From JBBKXP01 sp038251315 (GTDB taxonomy: Bacteria; Pseudomonadota; Alphaproteobacteria; Rhodobacterales; Rhodobacteraceae): DNA of 64,000 bases. Every line of letters begins with the position of its first letter. The first letter of the stretch is position 1. This document shows positions 50,484 to 59,800 of the stretch, piece by piece. The notes under the pieces were generated by a model that saw only the letters and a program-made list of their open reading frames with translations, was not told the origin of the DNA and made no database searches. The stretch lies in contig JBBSBK010000003.1 in the NCBI GenBank assembly GCA_038251315.1, positions 8,227 through 72,226 on the forward strand. Direction: 5' to 3'. The translations under genes and the position numbers were made by a program.

Positions 50484-52003
50484 TGCTGGCCCGCCTGACC
50501 CGGTTGCCGTTCTTTGTGCTTTTGATGGGGGCCGGGGCAATGGCGATGTTCGTCCCTGCCGCCTATGCGTTTTCGATCAATCTGCCGACGACGGGTCGGG
50601 CGTTCCTGTTCGCGATGGTCCTGTTCCTGGTGCTGACGCTGCTTTTGGGCATTGCCACAAGCGGCTATACCCCGCGCAATGCGGCACGCAGCCATCTGAC
50701 GGCGTTGCTTGCCGCCTTTATCGCGTTGCCGCTGATGCTCGCTGTGCCGTTCCATCAGGCAGTTTACGACACCTCGTTCATGAACGCCTGGTTCGAGATG
50801 GTGTCGAGTTTCACGACAACTGGTGCGACCCTGTATGACAATCCCTTTCGGCTGACCCCGCCGTTGCATTTGTGGCGTGCCGAGGTGGCGTGGCTGGGCG
50901 GTTTTCTGGTCTGGGTGACGGCGGTGGCAATTTTGGCACCGATGAATCTGGGAGGGTTCGAGGTCCACGCCGCGGATGCGCCGGGGGCAGGCGCACGCGG
51001 GTTCACCCAAATATCCCGGATCGCCGACCCGTCCGAAAGGCTGGCACGCTTCAGCTTCTGGCTGGCGCCGATCTATGGCGGCCTGACGTTCGCTTTGGCC
51101 ATCGGTCTGATTCTGGTTGGCGAACGGCCCTATGTCGCGGTGATTCACGCGATGTCGACCTTGTCGACGTCGGGCATCACCCCGTTGGCGGGCTTTTACA
51201 ACGCCGGGTCGGGGTTCGCGGGCGAGGTGCTGGTGTTCTTGTTCATGGGTTTCGCCATCACGCGTCTGTCGTTCAGCCGCGGTTTGCGGGGCGAAAATCA
51301 AGGACGGCTGTGGCACGATCCCGAAATTCGCATGGCGGCGGGACTGGTCGGCGCGGTCACGCTGTTCCTGTTTATCCGCCACTTTATCGGCGCTATCGAA
51401 GGCACCAGCGCCGCCGGCTTCGCCGGGGCGATGCGGGCCCTTTGGGGGGCATTGTTCACCGTCACGTCGTTTCTGACGACGACCGGCTTTGAATCCGCCG
51501 AATGGCTGGACGCAACCGACTGGTCGGGCCTTGGCACGCCGGGCCTGATCCTTGTCGGCTTGTCGCTGATCGGTGGCGGCATCGCGACGACGGCGGGCGG
51601 GGTCAAACTGCTGCGGGTGTTCGCTCTGCTGAAACACGGTCAGCGCGAGTTGGAGCGGCTGATTTATCCCTCGTCACTGGCCGGGGGCGGGCGCGCGGCG
51701 CGCCAGATACGGCGTCAGGGAGCCTATGTGGCGTGGATATTCTTCATGTTGTTCACCCTGTCGGTCGTCGGCGTCATGGTTGCGCTGGCCCTGACCGGGG
51801 TGCAGTTCGAAACCTCGATGGTGCTGTCGGTCGCCGCACTGTCGACAACCGGCCCTTTGGCGGCAATTGCGGGCGAAGACCCGATTTCATTTGCAGGCAT
51901 CCCCGACGGCGCCAAGATGATCCTGGCCGGCGCAATGGTTCTGGGTCGGCTCGAGGCGCTGGCGATCATCGCGTTGTTCAACCCGGAATTGTGGCGGTCC
52001 TGA
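50483..52003 (+). CDS. trkH: Potassium uptake protein TrkH
   Basis: A 506-residue membrane pore for potassium. It contains four short selectivity-type loops, visible as [12 protein letters not shown] (about 110), [11 protein letters not shown] (about 230), [10 protein letters not shown] (about 330) and [10 protein letters not shown] (about 450), each with the conserved Gly that lines the filter. About ten membrane helices flank them. The start ATG shares a base with the trkA stop. It ends 124 bp before hfq. The ntr-trk-hfq order is conserved in alphaproteobacteria. Confidence 0.94.
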   Translation: MLARLTRLPFFVLLMGAGAMAMFVPAAYAFSINLPTTGRAFLFAMVLFLVLTLLLGIATSGYTPRNAARSHLTALLAAFIALPLMLAVPFHQAVYDTSFMNAWFEMVSSFTTTGATLYDNPFRLTPPLHLWRAEVAWLGGFLVWVTAVAILAPMNLGGFEVHAADAPGAGARGFTQISRIADPSERLARFSFWLAPIYGGLTFALAIGLILVGERPYVAVIHAMSTLSTSGITPLAGFYNAGSGFAGEVLVFLFMGFAITRLSFSRGLRGENQGRLWHDPEIRMAAGLVGAVTLFLFIRHFIGAIEGTSAAGFAGAMRALWGALFTVTSFLTTTGFESAEWLDATDWSGLGTPGLILVGLSLIGGGIATTAGGVKLLRVFALLKHGQRELERLIYPSSLAGGGRAARQIRRQGAYVAWIFFMLFTLSVVGVMVALALTGVQFETSMVLSVAALSTTGPLAAIAGEDPISFAGIPDGAKMILAGAMVLGRLEALAIIALFNPELWRS

Positions 52004-52127
52004 CACCACAGCGTCTGGCATCGTCCAAGCTACTGTTTTTTGGGCTGGAAAGTATCGGACGCCCACCCCATACTGCGGCCCAAACGAGGGAGCCGGTCCG
52101 CGGCTGCAAGAACAAGGGACAACGCTT

Positions 52128-52361
52128 ATGGCGTCAGACAAACAAAACCTACAGGACGCATTTCTGAACCATGTCCGCAAGATCAAGGTTCCGGTGACGA
52201 TTTTTCTGGTCAATGGCGTGAAATTGCAGGGCGTCATCACCTGGTTCGACAGCTTTTGCGTACTGCTGCGCCGCGACGGACAGTCGCAACTGGTCTATAA
52301 AAGCGCGATCAGCACGATCATGCCTGCCCAACCCATCAGCCTGTACGAAGGCGAAGAGTAG
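52128..52361 (+). CDS. hfq: RNA chaperone Hfq
   Basis: A 77-residue Sm-like protein that forms a hexameric ring and pairs small RNAs with mRNAs. The Sm1 motif is in [20 protein letters not shown] (about 22-41) and Sm2 in [12 protein letters not shown] (about 55-66, with the YKSA-type motif in place of YKHA). The C-terminal tail is short, as in other alphaproteobacteria. The 124-bp leader after trkH may hold its own promoter, but I could not pick one with confidence. hflX starts 3 bp later. Confidence 0.97.
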   Translation: MASDKQNLQDAFLNHVRKIKVPVTIFLVNGVKLQGVITWFDSFCVLLRRDGQSQLVYKSAISTIMPAQPISLYEGEE

Positions 52362-52364
52362 CCC

Positions 52365-53669
52365 TTGCTGGAACACGACGCGCCCGTCACGCGGGCTTGG
52401 GTTCTGCACCCAGACATCAAATCTGACCGGGGCCGCCGCCCGGCGGTGCCTGCACTGGCCGAGGCCGTGGCGCTGGCCGCTGCCCTGCCGGGATTGCTGG
52501 TCGTCGGGTCCGAGATCGTGCCGCTGCCCAAGATTCAGGTCGGGATGCTGTTCGGCAAGGGCAAGGTCGCCGAATTGAAGGACCGGTTCGCGGCTGCCGA
52601 GATCGAACTTGTGCTGGTCGACGGTCATGTCGGCCCGGTCCAACAACGTAATCTGGAGAAGGCGCTGGGGGTCAAACTGCTGGATCGTACCGGCCTGATT
52701 TTAGAGATTTTCAGCGACCGGGCGCGCACCAACGAAGGCGTGTTGCAAGTCGAGATGGCCGCATTGTCTTACCAGCGCACCCGGCTTGTGCGGGCCTGGA
52801 CCCATCTTGAACGTCAGCGCGGCGGGCTAGGGTTCGTCGGTGGACCCGGCGAAACCCAGATCGAGGCGGACCGCCGTGCCATCGACGACCAGTTGGTGCG
52901 GCTCAAGTCCAAGCTGGGCAAGGTCGGCAGGACCCGTGCCCTGCATCGCGCCGCACGCGCCAAGGTGCCGTTCCCCATCGTCGCCATTGTCGGCTATACC
53001 AACGCGGGCAAATCGACGCTGTTCAACCGCCTGACCGGGGCTGATGTGTTGGTCAAGGACATGCTGTTTGCCACCCTTGATCCGACCATGCGCAAGGTGG
53101 CATTGCCGTCGGGTGAGCAGGTGATAATGTCTGACACGGTGGGGTTCATTTCGGACCTGCCGACCGAACTGGTCGCCGCGTTTCGGGCGACACTCGAAGA
53201 AGTGCTCGAGGCCGATGTGATCCTGCATGTGCGCGATATCAGCCACGCCGAAACCGATGCGCAAAAGACCGAAGTGATGTCGATCCTGACTACGCTTGGG
53301 GTCGCCAGCGAGACTCCCCTGATCGAAGTCTGGAATAAGATCGACACGCTGCCTGCCGACGCCGCTAATGCCCTGCGACTGCAGGCGACGCGCCAGCCTG
53401 ACACCTATGTCACGTCTGCGCTGACCGGCGAGGGCATGGATGGATTGCTCGACAAGGTTCTGGGCGCCGTGCGGGAACCGAAAACCGTAGCTACGGTTGA
53501 CCTTGGCTGGAAACAGGCAGCGGCGCACAGTTATCTGCACGAACTGGGTGTCGTCACGACCGAGCGCGAGACCGAGGACGGCTGGGTCGTTGATGTCACG
53601 TGGACCGTGCGTGACGCCGAGCGTTTTGCGGCGTTTCAGCGCCAAGGGGTCAAGCCCCGCAAATCATGA
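52365..53669 (+). CDS. hflX: Ribosome-associated GTPase HflX
   Basis: A 434-residue HflX GTPase that binds 50S subunits and helps rescue stalled ribosomes under stress. The N-terminal nucleotide-binding HflX domain precedes a helical region (ERQRGGLGFVGGPGETQIEAD, about 147-167) and the G domain, with G1 GYTNAGKST (about 209-217), G3 DTVGFISDLP and G4 NKID. The start is a TTG at 52365, close after the hfq stop and within hfq's end, so translation is probably coupled. The hfq-hflX pair is standard. Confidence 0.95.
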   Translation: MLEHDAPVTRAWVLHPDIKSDRGRRPAVPALAEAVALAAALPGLLVVGSEIVPLPKIQVGMLFGKGKVAELKDRFAAAEIELVLVDGHVGPVQQRNLEKALGVKLLDRTGLILEIFSDRARTNEGVLQVEMAALSYQRTRLVRAWTHLERQRGGLGFVGGPGETQIEADRRAIDDQLVRLKSKLGKVGRTRALHRAARAKVPFPIVAIVGYTNAGKSTLFNRLTGADVLVKDMLFATLDPTMRKVALPSGEQVIMSDTVGFISDLPTELVAAFRATLEEVLEADVILHVRDISHAETDAQKTEVMSILTTLGVASETPLIEVWNKIDTLPADAANALRLQATRQPDTYVTSALTGEGMDGLLDKVLGAVREPKTVATVDLGWKQAAAHSYLHELGVVTTERETEDGWVVDVTWTVRDAERFAAFQRQGVKPRKS

Positions 53670-53698
53670 CCGCCTTGGCGGCAAATAGTGAGGTGTAG

Positions 53699-54106
53699 AT
53701 GACTCCGACGATCATCCTTTATGTGGTCAGCGTTGTGCTGTTTTTGGGCCTTGATTTTCTGGGCCTGACCTATCTGATCCGGCCCACTTTCGAACGTGAT
53801 ATCGCGCCGATGCTGCTGGAAAACTTCAAACTCGCCCCGGCCCTGATCTTCTATATGTTCTACATTGTCGGTCTGCTGTTCTTTGTCTCGGTACCGGCGA
53901 TGCGGGCCGACACCGGCTTGCTGGTCGTGTTCCTGACGGGCGCTTTGTTCGGTGCTGTGGCCTATGGCACCTACGAATTCAGCAATTTGGCGACGCTGAA
54001 CGGCTGGACATGGCGCATGTTGCTGACCGACCTGACCTGGGGCACGGTTTTGACCGGAACCGTCGCAGCGGGCGGGGTGGCAATCACACGGGCTTTGACG
54101 GCCTGA
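53699..54106 (+). CDS. DUF2177 family membrane protein
   Basis: A 135-residue membrane protein of the DUF2177 family with four expected helices (about 5-23, 45-65, 72-92, 108-130). Conserved features include LDFLGLTYLIRPTFERDIAPML and AYGTYEFSNLATLNGWTWRM, where the two halves hold the charged and aromatic residues. Function unknown; possibly a small-molecule permease-like protein. It lies 29 bp after hflX and ends 4 bp from the convergent penicillin-acylase gene. Confidence 0.88.
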   Translation: MTPTIILYVVSVVLFLGLDFLGLTYLIRPTFERDIAPMLLENFKLAPALIFYMFYIVGLLFFVSVPAMRADTGLLVVFLTGALFGAVAYGTYEFSNLATLNGWTWRMLLTDLTWGTVLTGTVAAGGVAITRALTA

Positions 54107-54110
54107 CCCG

Positions 54111-56579
54111 TCAATGAACGGCATCGGGGATCAACGTGGTGATGCCCACAGCCGCCGCCCGCGCAAGCCCGGGGTCAAGCGACATTGGAATGTACTCACC
54201 GCGACGCCAAAGCTCGCCCAGATCGTCGTAGGACCGCGACAGCGGATGGCCTGATTGGCCGGTCGCGGTGATGAACACGGAGCTGTCGGGATCGGCAAAA
54301 TCGTAGACGCCCCGATAGCCCGCCGCATGGACGTTCTGGAACGGTTCAGGGTCCAGCCCCGACGTGCGCCCGCGCATCAGGGTGTTGTCGCCGCCACTGG
54401 TCGATTGATGGATGTTCACAAACCAGTTCAGGATCGGCACCGACCCCAGCACCGGATGGTCGTGGATTGCCTGATGTGCGTCGCCCCAGCGCAGGGATTC
54501 CAGCGACCCCGGATAGTGTTCGCCGATCCAGATCAGGGCATCGTCCAGCGCCAGCCGCGCCATGTCGGTGCAGGTTTCGACAGGGGCTGATTGTAACACG
54601 TCGCACCAGACACCTGCGCCGTCCGTGTTGCGGAACACCCGTTCGATGAACACAGGCTCGACGTGGGTGAACTCGTCCGCCAGCGGCCCCATCTCGTCGC
54701 GGATCAGCCTTTCCTGCAGGGCGCGCAGCCAGGCGGCATAGATCAGCGGTTCGGGCAGATGTTCGTTCATTTCGCCGTTCCATTCGGCCAACAGGGCCAG
54801 CGCCTGCTGGCGGCGACGTTCCGGCGTGCCGTCGGCGGCGGTTTCCCCGGTGAACCATAGGTCGGCGCCGACGAGAGGCAGCAGCGAACGGGCGGTGTAA
54901 CTTACGGTGTCCAACTGCGCCTCGATGAAACTTTCGCGGGTATGTACCTCGCGCGATTGCATTAGACGGGTCCAGCGGTTGATGCGCTGGGTATCGCCCC
55001 ATTCAAACGACACGTGGTTCGGGAACGGGCGATCTACCGTCTTGTTATTCGTATTACCGACGATGCCGCCGGGCGGGTTGATGAATTCGGGGTTGTCAGC
55101 ATAGGGCATCCGGCCTTGCCAGCGGTTTTCGGCGCGGTAGCCATAGGTCGGTAATCGCCCAAGGCTTTGATGTGCGGGATCACGGCGCGGGATCACGCCG
55201 ATGGTTTTCAACGCGATCCCTGTGCGGTCGGCCATTGTCACGTTTTGCGCCGGGGCGATGTACGTCTCCGCCGCGGCAATGGCCTGACGGATGTTGTGCG
55301 CCTGCATCATGTTCATCGCCGCACTGACTGACGTATCGGCGGCAGACAGCGCGGTCCAGCTGACCGTGGTTACGGTGCCGGGGGGCCGGATCGTGCCAAG
55401 GTCGTATTGATCGGGCGGAAGCACCGGGCCGTTCTCAGTCCATTGAAGCTTCAGCGTGACGGCCGGGGCACCCTTGATGTTGACGATGCTGTCGCGGGCG
55501 GTGAAATCCTCCCAGCCATCGGGGCCGCGGTATTGGTTGGCGTTCTGCGGGTTGACCTCTTCGATATGCACATCCTGATCGTCGACGTAGGCGGTCGTGA
55601 CACCCCAGCCCAAATCGGCGCTGCGTCCGGTCAGGATCACCGGCAAACCGGGGATGGTGCCACCGATCACGCCGCCAGATTGCAGTTCCAGCCGGGCCAG
55701 ATACCAGATCGTCGGCGCGGTCAGGCCCAGATGCGGGTCGTTGGCAAGCAGCGTCGACCCGGTTGCCGACCGGCTGATCCCTGCCGCCCAAGCGTTGGAC
55801 GCCCCCGCCAGATCGCGCGGCTGCACGGGTGACAACGGGTCGGGTGGCATTCGCGTGTTGGCGGCATAACGCAGCGCACCGGGGACAAGCCATGCGTATT
55901 CCGGCAGGGTGGCGATGGCGGTGCCGGGGTCATCCGGCAGAATATCGGCGACGCGGGCAGGCTCCAGCAACAGGGACGTTCGGGCGCGGATCACTTCGCT
56001 TTCCAGATGACCTGACAATTGCAGCGCCATCAGTTTCAGGATGACGATGCTGTCAGCAGGTTGCCAAGGCGCAATGGCCTGATTGAACAGCCACATTTCG
56101 GGGGCGCCGCGGCCGCGCGACCCGGCGTTCACCTCGGCCAGCCAAGCGTTGACGCCGTCGCTGTAGGCCTCGAGCGCGGCTTTCGTCGGCGCATCCTGTG
56201 CGTCGACAGATTGCACAGCCAGCCCATACAGATCGAACCGGCGCAACAGACTGTCGATCCGCAAAGTGCGTTCGCCGAACAGTTCTGACAACCGCCCTTG
56301 GGCCGTGCGCCGCAGCATCGTCATCTGCCAAAGCCTGTCCTGCGCATGCGCATAGCCAAGGGCAAAGTAGACATCGGCATCGGTCGCGCCAAAGATATGC
56401 GGCACATTGGCGTTGTCGCGCACGATTTCGACCGGGGCGGTGATGCCAATGACGGATGTCGTCGCCGTGTAGTCGGGCAGCGACCGGGATGCGAAATAAT
56501 AGGCCAGCGCAAAGGCGGCAACGGCGAGTACGACCAGCCCTGTGGCGATCCGGAGCAGCCAGCGGAAAAGGAGTGCCAT
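54111..56579 (-). CDS. Penicillin acylase family protein (Ntn hydrolase)
   Basis: An 822-residue Ntn-hydrolase precursor. A membrane-spanning signal (LLRIATGLVVLAVAAFALAYYF, about 8-29) sends it to the periplasm. The alpha chain is followed by self-cleavage before Ser261 (DLAGA-SNAWAAG), which becomes the N-terminal nucleophile of the beta chain. Family members cleave amide bonds of penicillins, N-acyl-homoserine lactones (PvdQ, AiiD/QuiP) or peptides. The large size and Roseobacter setting make lactone or acyl-amide cleavage possible, but no autoinducer gene is nearby. It is convergent with the DUF2177 gene. Confidence 0.92.
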   Translation of the reverse strand: MALLFRWLLRIATGLVVLAVAAFALAYYFASRSLPDYTATTSVIGITAPVEIVRDNANVPHIFGATDADVYFALGYAHAQDRLWQMTMLRRTAQGRLSELFGERTLRIDSLLRRFDLYGLAVQSVDAQDAPTKAALEAYSDGVNAWLAEVNAGSRGRGAPEMWLFNQAIAPWQPADSIVILKLMALQLSGHLESEVIRARTSLLLEPARVADILPDDPGTAIATLPEYAWLVPGALRYAANTRMPPDPLSPVQPRDLAGASNAWAAGISRSATGSTLLANDPHLGLTAPTIWYLARLELQSGGVIGGTIPGLPVILTGRSADLGWGVTTAYVDDQDVHIEEVNPQNANQYRGPDGWEDFTARDSIVNIKGAPAVTLKLQWTENGPVLPPDQYDLGTIRPPGTVTTVSWTALSAADTSVSAAMNMMQAHNIRQAIAAAETYIAPAQNVTMADRTGIALKTIGVIPRRDPAHQSLGRLPTYGYRAENRWQGRMPYADNPEFINPPGGIVGNTNNKTVDRPFPNHVSFEWGDTQRINRWTRLMQSREVHTRESFIEAQLDTVSYTARSLLPLVGADLWFTGETAADGTPERRRQQALALLAEWNGEMNEHLPEPLIYAAWLRALQERLIRDEMGPLADEFTHVEPVFIERVFRNTDGAGVWCDVLQSAPVETCTDMARLALDDALIWIGEHYPGSLESLRWGDAHQAIHDHPVLGSVPILNWFVNIHQSTSGGDNTLMRGRTSGLDPEPFQNVHAAGYRGVYDFADPDSSVFITATGQSGHPLSRSYDDLGELWRRGEYIPMSLDPGLARAAAVGITTLIPDAVH

Positions 56580-56676
56580 CGTCGCCCTTTTGAACTTGCG
56601 CGCCCGGTTGACGGGTGCAGGGATTGGGTTAAGCAGGACTAGCTTAATTCAATGGGCTGCGCGAGGGGGCAAGGGC

Positions 56677-57552
56677 ATGGCAAAGATCGCTTTTCTGGGA
56701 CTGGGGGTCATGGGATATCCGATGGCCGGACATCTGGCGGCGGCGGGGCATGAGGTGACGGTGTATAACCGGACCGGGGCCAAGGCCGAGAAGTGGGTCA
56801 GTCAGCATGGCGGGCGGACTGCCGCTGTGCCTGCGGCGGCGGCAAAGGGCGCGGATTTCGTCATGGCCTGCGTGGGCAACGACGATGATCTGCGGGCGGT
56901 CTGTCTGGGCGACGATGGTGCGCTTGGGGCGATGGATAAGGGCGCGGTGTTTGTCGATCACACAACCGTTTCGGCGGCGGTGACGCGGGAATTGTCCAGC
57001 GTGGCGGCGGATGCGGGAGTTGCCTTCATCGACGCGCCCGTGTCGGGCGGGCAGGCTGGGGCCGAGAACGGCAAACTGTCGGTCATGTGCGGCGGCGACG
57101 CGGCAGCTTACGCGCGGGCAGAGCCAGTGATCGCGGCCTATGCTAAAATCTGCCGCCTATTGGGGCCGTCCGGTGCCGGCCAACTGACCAAGATGTGCAA
57201 CCAGATCGCGATTGCGGGTCTGGTACAGGGGCTGTCGGAAGCGCTGTATTTTGCGCAAAAGGCGGGCTTGGATGGCCGCGCGGTGGTCGAGGTCATTTCG
57301 CAAGGGGCCGCTGGTAGCTGGCAGATGGCCAACCGGTTCGAAACGATGCTGGACGACAAGTTCGACCACGGATTCGCTGTCGATTGGATGCGCAAGGACT
57401 TGGGCATCGTGCTGGGTGCGGCCGACGAAACCGGGGCCAGCCTGCCGGTCACGGCACTGGTCGATCAGTTCTACAAGGACGTGCAGAACATGGGTGGTGG
57501 TCGCTGGGATACCTCCAGCCTGATCCGGCGGTTGCGGGCGTTTCAGGGGTGA
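56677..57552 (+). CDS. NAD(P)-dependent beta-hydroxyacid dehydrogenase
   Basis: A 291-residue member of the 3-hydroxyisobutyrate dehydrogenase/tartronate semialdehyde reductase family. The N-terminal Rossmann motif is AFLGLGVMGYPMAGHL (about 5-20), the substrate-binding block is DAPVSGGQAGAENGKLSVMCG (about 120-140), and the catalytic lysine lies in QLTKMCNQI (about 170). The C-terminal helical domain is complete. The substrate is not fixed by sequence; valine catabolism or glyoxylate-related metabolism are options. AAGGGGC precedes ATG 56677. It overlaps the CDF gene tail to tail by 10 bp. Confidence 0.9.
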   Translation: MAKIAFLGLGVMGYPMAGHLAAAGHEVTVYNRTGAKAEKWVSQHGGRTAAVPAAAAKGADFVMACVGNDDDLRAVCLGDDGALGAMDKGAVFVDHTTVSAAVTRELSSVAADAGVAFIDAPVSGGQAGAENGKLSVMCGGDAAAYARAEPVIAAYAKICRLLGPSGAGQLTKMCNQIAIAGLVQGLSEALYFAQKAGLDGRAVVEVISQGAAGSWQMANRFETMLDDKFDHGFAVDWMRKDLGIVLGAADETGASLPVTALVDQFYKDVQNMGGGRWDTSSLIRRLRAFQG

Positions 57553-58463
57553 TCGTGAACTGAACACGCTAACCCATGATCGGGGCCGCTGCATGATAAT
57601 TCGACCGTTGCGTGGTCAATTCCGAAACTGTCATGCAGCACTGATTTGATCGCCTTGCGAAGTGCATCGTGATCGCCCAGATCGCCGACCTCGGCCTCGA
57701 GCGTCATCATCGGGCGATCCTGCGTGATCGACCATGCGTGGACGTGGTGAATGCCCAGCACACCGGGCACCTGCGCCACCAGCGCGGCCTCGACCTTGCG
57801 GCGGTCGATCTTTTCGGGGGCGGCTTCGAGCAGAATATGCCCGCTTTCCTTGACCACGGCATAGGCCGACCGCAGGATGATGACGGCGACCAGCACCGAC
57901 AGGATCGGGTCGATCGGGGTCCAGCCCGTCCAGATGATGACAATCGCGGCCACGATGGCAGCGACCGATCCCAGCAGGTCGCCCGCCACATGCAGCAAGG
58001 CGGCCCTGACGTTCAGGTTTTCCTTTTCGCCGCGTGATAGCACCCAGAAGGCGGCTATGTTGACGGCCAGTCCGCCAATCGCGATCCACAGCATTGCACC
58101 ACCCAAAATCGGGGCGGGGTCACCCAGACGACGCACTGCCTCGATCACGATCCACCCGGCAACGGCGAACAGGACGATGCCGTTGACGAAAGCGGCGAGC
58201 ACCGAAAAGCGGTCGAACCCATAGGTCCGTTTCCAGTCGGCAGGTCGTTCTGCAAGACGAAACGCGAACCATGCCAGCGCCAGCGCCCCACTGTCCGTCA
58301 GCATATGCCCCGCGTCGGCCAGCAGGGCGAGCGAACCGGAAACGATTCCACCCACAACCTCGGCCAGCATGAAGCCGCCGGTCAGCAGGGCGGCGATACC
58401 GACGGCGCGGCGGTTGCCGCCGCCGTGGACATGGCCGGGCGCGTGATGATCGTGGTCGCTCAT
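57543..58463 (-). CDS. Cation diffusion facilitator (zinc/cadmium/cobalt exporter)
   Basis: A 306-residue CDF exporter with six membrane segments (about 18-40, 47-65, 85-105, 118-140, 155-175, 180-200) and a C-terminal cytoplasmic domain. Metal-site motifs of the HxxxD type appear in ADAGHMLTDSGALALAWF and LHVAGDLLGSVAAIVAA. The N-terminal His-rich stretch (MSDHDHHAPGHVHGGG) suggests metal binding. It exports zinc or a similar divalent metal in exchange for protons, as ZitB/CzcD do. It starts 23 bp after livM and may be co-transcribed with the liv genes. Confidence 0.92.
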   Translation of the reverse strand: MSDHDHHAPGHVHGGGNRRAVGIAALLTGGFMLAEVVGGIVSGSLALLADAGHMLTDSGALALAWFAFRLAERPADWKRTYGFDRFSVLAAFVNGIVLFAVAGWIVIEAVRRLGDPAPILGGAMLWIAIGGLAVNIAAFWVLSRGEKENLNVRAALLHVAGDLLGSVAAIVAAIVIIWTGWTPIDPILSVLVAVIILRSAYAVVKESGHILLEAAPEKIDRRKVEAALVAQVPGVLGIHHVHAWSITQDRPMMTLEAEVGDLGDHDALRKAIKSVLHDSFGIDHATVELSCSGPDHGLACSVHDHP

Positions 58464-58486
58464 TTTGGTTTAACCGGGCATCGCCT

Positions 58487-59800
58487 TTAGCGTTCCGGGA
58501 TCAACCCTCTGGGACTGAATCGCAAGACGAGTAACAGCACGACCCCCATCGTCAGCAGGCGCATCTGTGCCGCGGAATCAATCAGATGCACCTTGAGCGC
58601 CGATCCATCCGGCAGCCCCGCCGTGATGACCGACATCAGCCACAGCCCGATGGGTTCGACCATCACCCAAAGCCACCAGATCAGCATGCCACCCAGCACC
58701 GCGCCGAAATTATTGCCTGACCCGCCGACGATAACCATAACCCAGATCAGAAAGGTAAATCGTAGCGGCTGATAGGTGCCTGGCGTCAGCTGCCCGTCCA
58801 TCGTGGTCATCATTGCCCCTGCAATGCCGCAGATCGCGGAGCCAAGGATGAAGATTTGCAGATGCCGGGCGGTGACGTTTTTACCCATCGCCTCAGCAGC
58901 CGTTTCGTTGTCGCGGATCGCCCGCATCATTCGGCCCCACGGGCTGTTGAGCGCCTTTTGCGCCAGCCACAGCAGGATCAGCAGGACGATGACGAACAGG
59001 ATGCCATAGGCCAGTTTGACATAAAGGGTCGAGGCATTGACAGGGTCCAGCCCAAGGCTGGCGGCGCGTTCCAGAAAACCGGGATCGGTCTGCAGGTTGA
59101 CCTCGTAGGGCACGAACGGGGCAGGGCGGCTGACGCCGGTCACGTTCTTGACGCCACGCGCCAGCCAATCCTCGTTCTTCATCACCGCGATGATGATTTC
59201 GGCAATCCCGAGGGTGGCGATGGCAAGGTAGTCTGACCGCAGACCCAATGCTGTCTTGCCGATGATCCACGCCGCCCCGGCAGCCAGCAATCCACCGACA
59301 GGCCAAGCCAGCAGCACCGGCAGGCCAAGGCCACCAAGATAGCCGGTCGAAGCCGGATTGATTGCTTCGACCGGATCGACGCCGCCGTCGAAAACCCAGC
59401 GATACAGGAAAAATCCGCCGATCAGCACGACCAGCGTCATCAGGTTGCGGTTACGGCCCTTTGCCATGCGTTTCTGCACCAGAACGGCAGCGATGATCGT
59501 CGCAGCCCCAAGGGCCAGCCCGGCAAGGATGCGCAAGCCCCCCGCCGTCCATGCCTCGCCCACAGGTGGCAGGTTGATCACGACGGTCGCAAGACCGCCC
59601 AGCGCCACAAACCCCATGATCCCGATATTGAACAACCCGGCAAAGCCCCATTGCAGGTTGACGCCCAGCGCCATGACAGCCGAAATCAAGCCCATGTTGA
59701 CGATGGTAAGTGCGAGGTTCCACCCTTGGGTTAGCCCGGTGCCGACAATCAGCAGGGTGACAAAGGCATAGAGCATATAAGCTTTGACGGTGGGGTTCAT
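58487..59800 (-). CDS. Branched-chain amino acid-type ABC permease LivM
   Basis: A 437-residue inner-membrane permease of the LivM family. It is longer than the usual 320-360 residues because an extra section of about 90 residues (from about GGLRILAGLALGAATIIAAV to FDGGVDPVEAINPAS) sits after the second helix group. The LivM core blocks are MALGVNLQWGFAGLFNIGIMGF near 43-64, GLRSDYLAIATLGIAEII (about 187) and AIRDNETAAEAMGKNVT (about 305). It overlaps livH by 4 bp (ATGA). The substrate is set by the binding protein encoded at 63280-64000. Confidence 0.93.
   Translation of the reverse strand: MNPTVKAYMLYAFVTLLIVGTGLTQGWNLALTIVNMGLISAVMALGVNLQWGFAGLFNIGIMGFVALGGLATVVINLPPVGEAWTAGGLRILAGLALGAATIIAAVLVQKRMAKGRNRNLMTLVVLIGGFFLYRWVFDGGVDPVEAINPASTGYLGGLGLPVLLAWPVGGLLAAGAAWIIGKTALGLRSDYLAIATLGIAEIIIAVMKNEDWLARGVKNVTGVSRPAPFVPYEVNLQTDPGFLERAASLGLDPVNASTLYVKLAYGILFVIVLLILLWLAQKALNSPWGRMMRAIRDNETAAEAMGKNVTARHLQIFILGSAICGIAGAMMTTMDGQLTPGTYQPLRFTFLIWVMVIVGGSGNNFGAVLGGMLIWWLWVMVEPIGLWLMSVITAGLPDGSALKVHLIDSAAQMRLLTMGVVLLLVLRFSPRGLIPER

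Noticed and set aside
50228..51637. 469-codon minus-strand frame opposite trkA/trkH
   Set aside because: Antisense shadow with low-complexity Gln/Arg composition; trkH has clear family features.
54111..56579. Calling the penicillin-acylase-family protein a quorum-quenching acylase
   Set aside because: The fold and nucleophile fit several activities; without a close match or a signal gene nearby the specific claim cannot be made.
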